From Salipaludibacillus keqinensis (GTDB lineage: Bacteria > Bacillota > Bacilli > Bacillales > Salisediminibacteriaceae), in NCBI RefSeq assembly GCF_003226325.1, contig NZ_PDOD01000004.1:308942-372941 (forward strand): a stretch of DNA of 64,000 nucleotides, read 5' to 3'. A program made the position numbers and the translations under genes. Positions 9,022-17,386 of this stretch are shown piece by piece (within the stretch, counting starts at the first letter, position 1; every line of letters starts with the position of its first letter). Under the pieces are notes generated by a model. The model searched no databases and was not told the DNA's origin. It saw only the letters and a program-made list of their open reading frames with translations.

Positions 9022-9609
9022 ATGAATTTTCGTAAATTGTCATTTGCTTTAAGTTTGGTGTTAATAACATCCTTACTGATAGCCCCATTCGCAGGAGCCC
9101 AAACTACGGGATCTAAATTTTTAAACAACATTAAAGTTACAGGTGATCTTGAAGATGGCGGAACCTTCGATGGTATGATGAGCATTACAGAACTCAATTA
9201 TGATGAAGATGAAGGTTTAGTAATGAGCGGTGATCTTAGAGGTAAGGCTACTGATGCTGCTGGTGACCGTAACAATATTCGGGAATCGTTTACAGATGTA
9301 TCTGCAAACTTAACTGAAGAGAACGGTAGTAATGGTGCATTTGGAACAGCTGAAGAAGGAGATACAGAGAGTGCAGGAACCAACATATTATTCCTTGACC
9401 TTGGCCCAATTTTTCTTGATTTACTTGGATTAGAGTTGGATCTGTCTCAAATTGTATTAGACCTTAGTGCTGTCCCAGGACCTGGAAATTTACTTGGGAA
9501 TTTACTCAGTGCAGTAGCAGGACTCCTTGATGGCGACGGCTTTTTATCAGGCATTGTTCAGTCAGTACTGGATCCTATACTAGACCAGATTAATGACTTA
9601 CTAGGGTAA
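9022..9609 (+). CDS. Secreted protein of unknown function with Leu/Asp-rich repeat motif
   Basis: A 195-residue exported protein. The ATG follows an AAAAGGAGAGG site. The first 27 residues form a classic Sec signal peptide ending in AGA-Q. The mature part begins with an acidic segment containing VTGDLEDGGTFDG, and its second half carries the sequence LDLGPIFLDLLGLELDLSQ followed by VPGPGNLLGNLLSAVAGLLDG. I have the impression that this Leu/Asp block recurs in secreted proteins of quite distant bacteria, often with a Cys where this protein has Ser in LLSAVAG, but I know of no assigned function. It is a stand-alone gene with its own promoter region and a shared terminator. Confidence 0.85.
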   Translation: MNFRKLSFALSLVLITSLLIAPFAGAQTTGSKFLNNIKVTGDLEDGGTFDGMMSITELNYDEDEGLVMSGDLRGKATDAAGDRNNIRESFTDVSANLTEENGSNGAFGTAEEGDTESAGTNILFLDLGPIFLDLLGLELDLSQIVLDLSAVPGPGNLLGNLLSAVAGLLDGDGFLSGIVQSVLDPILDQINDLLG

Positions 9610-9691
9610 TAAATGTTAAAACCACCTCTAAGTAAGTTGGCAGAAATTTCATCATATTGGTTGAAATACCTTTAATAGAATGAAAGAAAGT

Positions 9692-9725
9692 AAGAACCCC
9701 TTTTTGTCTTAAAAAGGGGTTCTTT
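9692..9725. terminator. Bidirectional terminator between the secreted protein gene and yfkAB
   Basis: A long near-perfect stem, AAGAACCCCTTTTT paired with AAAAAGGGGTTCTTT around a GTCTT loop, serves the two convergent genes. T-rich stretches occur on both strands. Confidence 0.88.
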
Positions 9726-9734
9726 AGTCGTTTA

Positions 9735-10871
9735 TCATCTTAAACTTTTAAATACTTTTGCTAGACGCTTATCGAAATCCACACCACTGTAATACGCCTC
9801 TTTTACTAACAGGTTTGGCCCTAGACATTCTGCTGCGGGACAATGACAATCAATGGATTTAGCCAAATCGGTTCGTTGCCATTTATTAAAAGCTTCCGGT
9901 AAGGATTGTTCGTGAATCGAACCTAGGAACCCTTCCGATGCGAAATCCGTTACATAAATTCCCCCGTCAAATATATTTACATTTAATCTAGAACGACCGT
10001 CTGGATCATTTCGAACCGTCACGTTCTTTGTTTTGAACAAACGATCTAGTAATTTCCGGTCATCATCGCTTTCGTTACACGGATAAAAAGGCAACGTCCC
10101 GAAAAGCATCCATGTTTCAGCATCTCGGTGGTCAAGCAGTCTATGGATGCCATCTCTGATTTCAGATAAACTGGCAATCGTTAAATCACTGGCGAAATTA
10201 CTAGGGTACATAGGGTGCACTTCATGGCGCTGGCACCCCATTCGGACGATTTGATCATGTATTTTTTCGAGATGGGGTAACGTGCGTTTATTTAACATCG
10301 TTTCAGCAGAAATCATGACCCCCTTGTTAGATAGAATTTGACTATTTTCAACCATGCGGTCAAAATAAGCTTCACGCTGTTTTAAAGAAGGCTGCCTGTC
10401 CATCATTGCAAAACCAATATCGGTAAAATCCTCTACACTGCCATAGTTATGGGAGATGTGTAAGACGTCTAAGTAAGGCATAATAAGCTTATACCGTTCC
10501 AAAGGCATCGTCAGATTAGAGTTGATTTGGGTTCGTGCCCCTCTTTCGTGGGCATACTTTAATAGCGGAACGACATATTCCTTCACCGATTTTATTGAAA
10601 GCATCGGTTCTCCACCGGTAATACTTAATGCTCGCAGGTTTGGTATTTCGTCCAGTTTATCTATAAAAAGCTGGAGCGGTAGAGTATCTGGATCCTTTGT
10701 CATCAATGAATACCCAACAGCACAGTGTTCACAGCGCATGTTACAAAGGTTTGTCGTAGTAAATTCCACATTCGTAAGCTGAGGTTTACCAAATTCTTTT
10801 ATATCAAGATAAGCTTCCCATGGATCGTACGATGGGGTTATTTTCTCTAGTTGGATAGTTATGTTAATCAC
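9735..10871 (-). CDS. yfkAB: Radical SAM / CxCxxxxC-motif protein YfkAB
   Basis: A 378-residue radical SAM enzyme. The 4Fe-4S site is CNMRCEHC near residue 43, followed by the SAM-binding GGEP motif (SITGGEPML). Near the C-terminus the sequence DCHCPAAECLG gives the CxCxxxxC motif that names the YfkAB family, which suggests a second cluster or metal site. Its substrate is unknown to me. The start is unusual: the only standard in-frame start after the upstream stop is GTG at 10871, which abuts the AGGAG ribosome site with no spacer. Otherwise an ATT at 10868 or ATA at 10862 would have to be used. The conserved segment (TPSYDPWEAYLDI) begins about 12 residues in. Confidence 0.88.
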   Translation of the reverse strand: MINITIQLEKITPSYDPWEAYLDIKEFGKPQLTNVEFTTTNLCNMRCEHCAVGYSLMTKDPDTLPLQLFIDKLDEIPNLRALSITGGEPMLSIKSVKEYVVPLLKYAHERGARTQINSNLTMPLERYKLIMPYLDVLHISHNYGSVEDFTDIGFAMMDRQPSLKQREAYFDRMVENSQILSNKGVMISAETMLNKRTLPHLEKIHDQIVRMGCQRHEVHPMYPSNFASDLTIASLSEIRDGIHRLLDHRDAETWMLFGTLPFYPCNESDDDRKLLDRLFKTKNVTVRNDPDGRSRLNVNIFDGGIYVTDFASEGFLGSIHEQSLPEAFNKWQRTDLAKSIDCHCPAAECLGPNLLVKEAYYSGVDFDKRLAKVFKSLR

Positions 10872-10964
10872 TCCTAAATCGGGTCAAAGATGACCGGTCG
10901 ATTTATTATGTTACATGATCAAGGGGAAAATAGGAATGGATTGCGAAAAAAAGATAAATAGTAT

Positions 10965-10992
10965 TTGAACTCAGGAGTGAATCTGATACAAT
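10965..10992 (+). promoter_or_regulatory. Candidate promoter for the 58-residue protein gene
   Basis: TTGAAC (10965-10970) and TACAAT (10987-10992) are separated by 16 bases, about 90 bases upstream of the ATG at 11081. This is a sigma-A-like match only. Confidence 0.4.
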
Positions 10993-11080
10993 ATGTTCTA
11001 CAACTAAAAGGCGTCATTTTTCGACAGTGACTTAGATTAACTAGTGAAACATAAGCAGGAATGAAGAGAGGAGAAAAAAC

Positions 11081-11257
11081 ATGGAAGATGGAAAGAAAAC
11101 AAAATTAGAAGTTCTTCACCAACGTATGGAGAACCTTGTTGAATCATTAGATTCGCTAGATCCTGAAAAGACGGGGATTGAAGATATTGACCGAATTATT
11201 GCCATGCTAGATGATTTAGAAAATCAATGTAAACAATATCGTCTACAAGGTGAATAA
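11081..11257 (+). CDS. Small conserved protein, SE1561-like
   Basis: A 58-residue cytoplasmic protein with a clear ribosome site (GAGAGGAG, spacing about 7) before ATG. The sequence is helical and charged, with an N-terminal heptad-like region (VLHQRMENLVESLDSLD) and a conserved-looking GIEDIDRIIAMLDDLE segment. It resembles the small SE1561 family that I recall near yfkAB in other Bacilli; that recollection is the main basis for the name. It has its own terminator directly after the stop. No function is known to me. Confidence 0.7.
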   Translation: MEDGKKTKLEVLHQRMENLVESLDSLDPEKTGIEDIDRIIAMLDDLENQCKQYRLQGE

Positions 11258-11268
11258 ATATAATGATT

Positions 11269-11297
11269 AAGCTGTCCTTAGAGGCAGCTTTTTGTAT
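11269..11297 (+). terminator. Terminator after the SE1561-like gene
   Basis: AAGCTG pairs with CAGCTT through a short imperfect stem ending in TTTTT, immediately downstream of the stop codon. Confidence 0.7.
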
Positions 11298-11516
11298 GTG
11301 GAAGTAAACTCATTTAATCGAATTTAAAGTGAATTTTAACTATTACATATTTTTATAGATTTTTTATTTAGAGCCCCTAAGTATTGCTACAATAGTCATA
11401 TGGTTATTTCAAGATAATTAAAACTATTCTGAATGATTTAAGATACTTAATATTAGGGTAATAAATTGTTATAATCCAATAGGATAAAATTCACAGAATT
11501 TGAAAGGGGTAGTAAG

Positions 11517-12464
11517 ATGAATCTATTTACAAAGACACTTTTGTTCGGGGCAACTTCTCTTGTTTTAGTAGCATGTGGAAATGATGAGAATAATAACAAT
11601 AATAATTCAGCTGATAACAACGAGAACGAGACTGAACAAACAGATAACACCAATGTCAATGTTGACGACAATAACAACAACATGAATAACGACAACTTGG
11701 ATAGCAATAACACGAATAATGAAGATAATGAAGGATTGAACGACAACGAAGCTAATGAAAACGAGGAAGGCATGGAAAACAATGCCTCTGTTGAAGAAGA
11801 CGGAGACGCAGATACTTCTGAACTTCCAGTAACAGTTGACCATGAAGCTGGAGATGACGAACTTGTGTTTGAAAAAGACGGAGAAGAGTACAGCCACTCT
11901 GCAGAAGTTTATGAAACAGATTTCGGTAAAGAAGTGAAAATTCTCGAAGGTATGGATGCAGATTATGAAGAAGTAGGAAACCAAACGAAAGCTCACTTCA
12001 CAGTTGAAGATGAAGACCACGAGATGTATGGTCTTACATTCACAGTACATGAAGCATTTAGTTACGATGGCGATGAAATAATGGTTTCAGACGTAGATGT
12101 TGAGCGATCTATGACGTTGGAATCCTCTTTAATTGAAAATGCAGGTCATGTTGAGAGCTTTGAAGCTTATGAGATTGAAGACGATTCAACGCCATTTCAC
12201 TATTTCTTTGAAGTTGAAGGCGATGCAAGCAAACCAGGTCAATGGTCTGAAGCAATTAGTGGAAATGACTACAAGCAATATAACTTCTTTGAAGTAGTTG
12301 AAGAAGGTAGATATATCGTAACTATTCAATTCCCAGCAGATGCAGATGAAGAGTTCGAGGCAACAGCATTAGCCATGGCACTTTCATATGGGCCTGAAGG
12401 TACTACAGCAGATCTTGATGAAGAAGAGTTAGTGGACGAAGAAGACGCAGATGGTGACGAATAA
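11517..12464 (+). CDS. Acidic lipoprotein with Asn-rich stalk, unknown function
   Basis: A 315-residue lipoprotein. The signal peptide ends in the lipobox LVAC with Cys20. The next 80 or so residues are nearly all Asn, Asp, Glu and Thr, including runs such as NNNNNN, and look like an unstructured stalk across the cell wall. A globular region follows (about residues 100-300), with many beta-prone segments such as VKILEGMDADY and YNFFEVVEEGRYIVTIQF, then an acidic tail. I do not recognise the globular domain. The stalk is encoded partly by AAT/AAC repeats near 11588-11608, which could vary in length by slippage. The gene stands alone and is followed by a strong terminator. Confidence 0.85.
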   Translation: MNLFTKTLLFGATSLVLVACGNDENNNNNNSADNNENETEQTDNTNVNVDDNNNNMNNDNLDSNNTNNEDNEGLNDNEANENEEGMENNASVEEDGDADTSELPVTVDHEAGDDELVFEKDGEEYSHSAEVYETDFGKEVKILEGMDADYEEVGNQTKAHFTVEDEDHEMYGLTFTVHEAFSYDGDEIMVSDVDVERSMTLESSLIENAGHVESFEAYEIEDDSTPFHYFFEVEGDASKPGQWSEAISGNDYKQYNFFEVVEEGRYIVTIQFPADADEEFEATALAMALSYGPEGTTADLDEEELVDEEDADGDE

Positions 12465-12477
12465 TAATTGATCTAGG

Positions 12478-12509
12478 GAGTGCTTCTCAACAGGAAGCAC
12501 TCTTTTTTT
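12478..12509 (+). terminator. Terminator after the Asn-rich lipoprotein gene
   Basis: A perfect 9-bp stem GAGTGCTTC / GAAGCACTC with a 7-base loop is followed by seven Ts. Confidence 0.9.
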
Positions 12510-12572
12510 GCATTTAAACACTTTGCGTGAATGTATTAGCATTCCCATTTAAAGGAAAGGAGGTCCTATCTC

Positions 12573-12611
12573 TTGAAAACATTAAGACAAACGAAGATAA
12601 TGAAAAGATGA
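12573..12611 (+). other. Possible 12-codon leader ORF before the phosphatase gene
   Basis: An AAAGGAGGT ribosome site stands 8 bases before a TTG that opens a 12-codon frame (MKTLRQTKIMKR) ending at TGA 12609-12611. The strong Shine-Dalgarno without a larger gene suggests either a translated leader or a relic. There is no direct support for expression. Confidence 0.3.
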
Positions 12612-12647
12612 ATTGAAGTGAATTGGTCGGGGGAGGTATTCAATAAT

Positions 12648-13286
12648 ATGGTCACACTATACTTGATTCGTCATGGCCAGTCCGAGGCAAATTCCAAAGG
12701 GATCATTCAAGGACATGCCGAATTTCCACTATCAGAACTGGGAAAAAAACAAGCATCACTAGCTGGAAAGTGGATGGCTGATATACAGATTGATGCTATT
12801 TATACAAGTGATTTACAAAGAGCGAAAGCCACAGCGGAAAGTATCGCTCAGTTCCACCCACTTAAAGCTTCTGAATGGAAAATGATTCGAGAAGTCGGTT
12901 TGGGACCTTTAGAAGGTAAGACAAGAAAGGAAATGGGTGTTGAATTTCCTGATTTACAACGTGACGCTCTTCTTACGTCTGGAATAGAAGGTACGGAGAC
13001 TGTAGAAGCTATTACTGAACGTTGTAAATATGTAATTAATCAATTAAGTTCCGCTTATCAAGAGAAAACTGTTGCGCTCGTTTCTCACGGTGGATTTATT
13101 AGCATTCTACTTATGTACATCATTGCAGGCGATCACTGGGCAACGTTAAAGAGACCATTTGTTATCGGAAACACCGGAATTACCAAAGTAACAATTGATG
13201 AAGATGGATCAACTAAACTGCATTATACGAACCGTACAAACCATTTAGAGTATGATGGATTACAATCATCGACAGTCCTTTATTAG
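12648..13286 (+). CDS. Histidine phosphatase family protein (phosphoglycerate mutase-like)
   Basis: A 212-residue member of the histidine phosphatase superfamily. The phosphohistidine motif LIRHGQSEAN is at the N-terminus, the YTSDLQRAKATA segment provides the second Arg, the acidic residue region is LGPLEGKTRKEM, and the second catalytic His is in LVSHGGF. The start at 12648 is chosen because GGGGGAGG lies about 12 bases before it; an in-frame GTG at 12618 lacks a ribosome site. Family members are phosphoglycerate mutases or broad phosphatases, and the substrate cannot be read from the sequence. It has a single-gene layout with its own terminator. Confidence 0.88.
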   Translation: MVTLYLIRHGQSEANSKGIIQGHAEFPLSELGKKQASLAGKWMADIQIDAIYTSDLQRAKATAESIAQFHPLKASEWKMIREVGLGPLEGKTRKEMGVEFPDLQRDALLTSGIEGTETVEAITERCKYVINQLSSAYQEKTVALVSHGGFISILLMYIIAGDHWATLKRPFVIGNTGITKVTIDEDGSTKLHYTNRTNHLEYDGLQSSTVLY

Positions 13287-13292
13287 ATTATG

Positions 13293-13323
13293 GCCTCGCA
13301 TGGTAACATGCGGGGCTTATTGT
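13293..13323 (+). terminator. Terminator after the histidine phosphatase gene
   Basis: A 10-bp stem GCCTCGCATG / CATGCGGGGC around a GTAA loop, followed by TTATTGTTTATT. Confidence 0.75.
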
Positions 13324-13436
13324 TTATTTAAGATACTATTTCTGGCATCAGTGGCGCGTTTTCAAAATAGACAGCCAATTGAAAGGGTTTTCGTAGTATA
13401 ATAGAAACGATTTTAATATGTTGAAGGAGTGTTTCC

Positions 13437-14975
13437 ATGGAAAATTTACGTGAAAGTATGTATAAGTTGATTGTAGAGACATCAACTAATTTACCTTATG
13501 ACGTGAGAGAAGCGATTAAGCAAGCTAAGGAAAAAGAGAACGAAGGAACTCGAGCGGCATTATCGTTAACGACGATCACAGACAATATAGAAATGGCTGA
13601 TACGAACGTTTCCCCTATATGTCAAGATACGGGCATGCTCACATTCGAAATAAAAGTTCCAGTGAATCTCAACCAAATAAAAATGAAAAAAGATATTTAT
13701 GAAGCAGTGAAAATGGCTACAAAAGATGGGAAATTAAGACCTAACTCGGTTGACTCTTTAACAGGTGAAAATAGTGGTGATAATATTGGCCCGGGGACGC
13801 CGATTATTCACTTTGAGCAATGGGAGAATGACTACATAGACGCTAGACTAATTATGAAAGGGGGAGGCTGTGAGAATAAAAATATTCAATACAGTCTGCC
13901 AGCAGAGATCGAAGGACTAGGGCGAGCAGGACGAGATTTAGATGGAATTAGAAAATGTATCCTTCACTCTGTTTATCAAGCTCAAGGCCAAGGGTGTAGT
14001 GCAGGGTTTCTAGGAGTAGGAATTGGTGGAGACCGGATTTCAAGCTACCAGCTTGCGAAAGATCAGCTGTTTAGAGATAACAATGATTTGAACGGGAATG
14101 AAAAGCTTGCCGAACTAGAAGAATATATTATGGAGAAAGCAAACACTTTAGGCATCGGCACAATGGGATTTGGCGGAGAAGCGACCTTATTAGGTTGTAA
14201 AATTGGTACAGCAAACCGTTTACCTGCTAGTTTTTTCGTATCCGTGGCTTATAATTGTTGGGCTTTCAGACGATTAGGTGTGGAGCTCCATGCGGAATCA
14301 GGAGATATACAATCTTGGCTATATCAAGATGGCGAAAAAGTCACTTTTGAAACGGATGATACGGCAGATGTATCATCTGAAGCGAAGCAGACAAGAGAAG
14401 TGGTATTAGAAGCCCCCATAACAGAAGAACAGATTCGAGAGCTGAATGTAGGTGATGTGGTCATTATCAACGGTATGATGCACACAGGCAGAGACGCAAT
14501 TCACCATCATTTAATGGAAAACGATGCACCAATTGATTTAAAAGGACAAATTATTTATCACTGTGGCCCAGTTATGTTGAAAGATGACGCAGGGGACTGG
14601 CATGTGAAAGCGGCTGGTCCAACGACAAGTATCCGCGAAGAGCCTTATCAAGGGGAGATAATGAAAAAATTCGGTATCCGTGCTGTCATTGGAAAAGGTG
14701 GTATGGGTCCAAAAACATTGAAAGCACTAGAAGAACATGGTGGTGTCTATTTAAATGCGATCGGCGGAGCGGCCCAATATTATGCTGATTGTATTAAAAG
14801 TGTAGAAGGTGTCGATCTGATGAATTTCGGAATTCCAGAGGCGATGTGGCACTTGAAAGTTGAGGGATTTGCGGCGATCGTTACGATGGACTCTCACGGA
14901 AACAGTCTTCATGAAGACGTTGCTAAAACATCGCTTGAGCGTCTGTCCCAATATAAAGAGAAAGTGTTCGTTTAA
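13437..14975 (+). CDS. Fumarate hydratase, class I (iron-sulfur)
   Basis: A 512-residue single-chain class I fumarase that hydrates fumarate to L-malate in the citric acid cycle, using a 4Fe-4S cluster. The N-terminal alpha-domain contains SPICQDTG, MKGGGCENK and QGQGCSAG, supplying the cluster cysteines. The C-terminal beta-domain contains MHTGRDAIHHH, IIYHCGPV and the GKGGMGP motif. The length matches the fused FumA/FumB form rather than the two-subunit form. The ATG follows AAGGAG with good spacing. B. subtilis uses the unrelated class II enzyme (citG); whether this genome has both cannot be seen here. Confidence 0.92.
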   Translation: MENLRESMYKLIVETSTNLPYDVREAIKQAKEKENEGTRAALSLTTITDNIEMADTNVSPICQDTGMLTFEIKVPVNLNQIKMKKDIYEAVKMATKDGKLRPNSVDSLTGENSGDNIGPGTPIIHFEQWENDYIDARLIMKGGGCENKNIQYSLPAEIEGLGRAGRDLDGIRKCILHSVYQAQGQGCSAGFLGVGIGGDRISSYQLAKDQLFRDNNDLNGNEKLAELEEYIMEKANTLGIGTMGFGGEATLLGCKIGTANRLPASFFVSVAYNCWAFRRLGVELHAESGDIQSWLYQDGEKVTFETDDTADVSSEAKQTREVVLEAPITEEQIRELNVGDVVIINGMMHTGRDAIHHHLMENDAPIDLKGQIIYHCGPVMLKDDAGDWHVKAAGPTTSIREEPYQGEIMKKFGIRAVIGKGGMGPKTLKALEEHGGVYLNAIGGAAQYYADCIKSVEGVDLMNFGIPEAMWHLKVEGFAAIVTMDSHGNSLHEDVAKTSLERLSQYKEKVFV

Positions 14976-14999
14976 TAACAATCACGATAAGAACTGGGG

Positions 15000-15032
15000 T
15001 TCACAGACTAATCAACTGTGGATCTCTTTTTT
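15000..15032 (+). terminator. Probable terminator after the fumarase gene
   Basis: TTCACAG pairs with CTGTGGA (one wobble pair) around a 9-base loop, followed by TCTCTTTTTT. Confidence 0.65.
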
Positions 15033-15123
15033 CTTGGAATCTGAAGTTTAATTCTTCTAACATGTATGAAATGGGATGTTTGTAGAAAAATAACTGAAAG
15101 GAGATGGAAGAGAGGGATTTTTC

Positions 15124-15918
15124 ATGAAAAGAATTTGTGTGTTAATAACTGCTTTACTTTCTATTTTTCTATTCACAGGTATTTCTGTTTTCGCTGAAAC
15201 ATTAAGTAATGAAGAATTTAATTGGAGCTTCAACCCATCAAAAAATCAGCAACCAGCCACAACAGAACCACATTACGAAGCTCTAATAGAAAAATATGGC
15301 GGGCTATATATTGGTGAAACGAGCGAAAAAGAGTTGTATTTAACCTTTGATAATGGATATGAAAATGGTTATACAGCGAAAATTCTTGATGTGTTAAAAG
15401 AGAAGAATATCCCAGCAACTTTTTTCGTCACAGGTCATTATTTAAAAGAGGAAGAAGAACTTATTACAAGAATGATTGAAGAAGGTCACATTGTAGGTAA
15501 TCACTCGTTTCATCATCCTAGTTTGCCTAAAGTTTCCGACGAACGTCTGGAAAAAGAAATAAAATCACTTGAACAAGCATATGAAGAGCAGACAGGTCGT
15601 AACGATATGATCTATTTGCGCCCACCTAGAGGCACATTTAGCGAACGGACTTTGGCTAAAACATCAGAAATGGGGTACACGAACGTCTTTTGGTCTCTAG
15701 CTTATAAGGACTGGGAAACCGATCAGCAAAAAGGTCCTGATTATGCATATGATAAAATCATGAGCAGAATTCACCCTGGTGCCGTCATGCTTTTGCATTC
15801 TGTTTCCAGTGACAATGCAGAAGCGTTGCCTCGGGTAATAGATGAGTTGGAAAAGCAAGGTTACACGTTTAAAAGTCTCGATGAATGGCGGATCAAACAA
15901 GAGATGCTGTTTCAGTGA
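15124..15918 (+). CDS. pdaA: Delta-lactam-biosynthetic polysaccharide deacetylase PdaA
   Basis: A 264-residue exported enzyme that removes N-acetyl groups from muramic acid during spore cortex synthesis, the step before muramic delta-lactam formation. It has an N-terminal signal peptide (about 24 residues) and a NodB-type deacetylase domain. The metal and catalytic motifs appear as YLTFDNGYENG (with Asn in place of the second Asp, as in PdaA), GNHSFHHPSLP and RPPRGTFSE, with HPGAVMLLHSVS near the end. The position beside yfjP and yfjO homologues matches B. subtilis, where pdaA is yfjS. A mother-cell sporulation promoter would be expected but was not identified. Confidence 0.93.
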   Translation: MKRICVLITALLSIFLFTGISVFAETLSNEEFNWSFNPSKNQQPATTEPHYEALIEKYGGLYIGETSEKELYLTFDNGYENGYTAKILDVLKEKNIPATFFVTGHYLKEEEELITRMIEEGHIVGNHSFHHPSLPKVSDERLEKEIKSLEQAYEEQTGRNDMIYLRPPRGTFSERTLAKTSEMGYTNVFWSLAYKDWETDQQKGPDYAYDKIMSRIHPGAVMLLHSVSSDNAEALPRVIDELEKQGYTFKSLDEWRIKQEMLFQ

Positions 15919-15923
15919 TATGT

Positions 15924-15959
15924 AAAAAGGTAGGCGTGCCTGCAATGGGCACACCTACC
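15924..15959 (-). terminator. Terminator of the GAF protein gene (convergent with pdaA)
   Basis: A 12-bp stem GGTAGGCGTGCC / GGCACACCTACC has its T-run on the minus strand (AAAAA at 15924-15928 on the plus strand), so it mainly serves the minus-strand gene and may also stop pdaA transcripts. Confidence 0.8.
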
Positions 15960-15992
15960 GGAACCAAAGTCATCGGAACTAACGAGATTTGT

Positions 15993-16358
15993 TTAGTTTG
16001 CCATGCTCATTTCTCCTAGTGCTTGGGCAATCGTCTCTAGTGTTTTTACGTCGGTCACATCAAAAGCAATCGCTTCTCTGCTTCTTACTACCATGATTCC
16101 AACGGCTTCGTTGGAAGAGTTTTTCAAAGGGAATTTCAATTCTCCGTTTGCTTCCCACGATAAATCGTCTTCCACATCGGAAGCGGCCATCAGCCTCATC
16201 GTTTCTTCTCTCTCGAAATAATAGATGCCAACCCAATCGATATAAGGAACATCTTCTTGCAACGCCACTGTAGTCATTTGAAGTAACTCGGATAACTCTT
16301 TCTTTTTATATACCTCAGACAGAATTTTTAATGAAGCAAGATCTGTAGCAATGGACAA
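15993..16358 (-). CDS. Small GAF domain protein
   Basis: A 121-residue single GAF domain. Recognisable segments are YIDWVGIYYFEREE, ELKFPLKNSSNEAVGIMVVRS and the helical end DVKTLETIAQALGEM. It resembles free methionine-(R)-sulfoxide reductase (YebR-like) GAF proteins in fold, but it contains no cysteine at all, so it cannot carry out that chemistry. The start is TTG at 16358, preceded by a GGAGAG site with spacing of about 6. It may bind a small ligand; nothing around it suggests which. It lies alone between convergent pdaA and divergent yfjP. Confidence 0.8.
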   Translation of the reverse strand: MSIATDLASLKILSEVYKKKELSELLQMTTVALQEDVPYIDWVGIYYFEREETMRLMAASDVEDDLSWEANGELKFPLKNSSNEAVGIMVVRSREAIAFDVTDVKTLETIAQALGEMSMAN

Positions 16359-16487
16359 TGTAATCTCTCCTATCTATATATAAGAATGCAGAAGTTATTT
16401 TAACAGACATGTATGCTTTATGGGGGTTCCAAGTTAAGGAAATCACTGAAATATGGTATGATCTAGAGGCAGAAAGGCGGTGTCTCA

Positions 16488-17366
16488 ATGGATGAGAAGT
16501 TCAAGGTGGCTGGGCCATACAATTTTACCCAAGCGCTAAAAAGGTTACAACTAGACCCATTGTTGAAAATTAATATAAAAATAAAAGAGCAACAACTGAT
16601 CATACCGATATGGGTGAAGGGCCATCCTATCGCTGTTAACATGAAGCAAATAGGCACGTTTGAAGAGCCGTGCTTCCACATTGAAACAAGAGATTATCCC
16701 GGCGTTTCACGTGATGAGATTCTTGATCAGCTTTCCCATTTATTTCATTGGAATATACCTTTAGAAAAAGTGGCTGATTTTTTTCAGGACAAAGATTTAG
16801 GTCCGTTATTTGAAGAATACCGGGGGACGCCATTTGTATGCGACTTTCAAATGTACGGGTGTTTAATGAAAGTGATCATTCACCAACAATTAAACATGAC
16901 GTTCGCATTCACTTTGTCAGAGCGCTTTGTAAAAACATTCGGATTCCAGCAAGATGATGCTTGGTTTTATCCAACGCCGGAAGAAGTAAGTGAGTTGGAA
17001 GTATCACAACTTCGAGAACTACAGTTTAGTCAGAGAAAAGCCGAATATGTGATAGACACCTCTCGAATGATTGCAGAAGGCAAGCTAGATTTACATGAAT
17101 TGGCTCAACAGGCAGATGATGAAGTGATTCGAACGCTCGTGAAAATTCGCGGGATTGGTCCTTGGACTGCGGAGAACTTTCTCATGTTCGGATTAGGTAG
17201 AATGGACCTTTTCCCTATTCAAGACATTGGGATTCAGAACGGCATGAAGAAGTTTTTTGACTGGGAAGCGAAACCTACCCACGAAACTATGCTTGAAAAG
17301 TCGGCGGAATGGAAACCATACCGGACTTATGCTTCTTTGTATCTTTGGGAAAGTATCGAGACGTAA
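16488..17366 (+). CDS. yfjP: DNA-3-methyladenine glycosylase II (HhH-GPD)
   Basis: A 292-residue AlkA-type base-excision enzyme that removes alkylated purines from DNA. The helix-hairpin-helix is seen as LVKIRGIGPWTAENF, with the catalytic aspartate shortly after it in LFPIQDIGIQ. The N-terminal 90 residues form the AlkA_N-like region. No Cys cluster follows, so unlike MutY it has no iron-sulfur site. The ATG follows AAAGGCGG. It sits between pdaA and yfjO homologues as in B. subtilis. Confidence 0.9.
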   Translation: MDEKFKVAGPYNFTQALKRLQLDPLLKINIKIKEQQLIIPIWVKGHPIAVNMKQIGTFEEPCFHIETRDYPGVSRDEILDQLSHLFHWNIPLEKVADFFQDKDLGPLFEEYRGTPFVCDFQMYGCLMKVIIHQQLNMTFAFTLSERFVKTFGFQQDDAWFYPTPEEVSELEVSQLRELQFSQRKAEYVIDTSRMIAEGKLDLHELAQQADDEVIRTLVKIRGIGPWTAENFLMFGLGRMDLFPIQDIGIQNGMKKFFDWEAKPTHETMLEKSAEWKPYRTYASLYLWESIET

Positions 17367-17386
17367 ATTAAATTGAGGTGTAAAAA

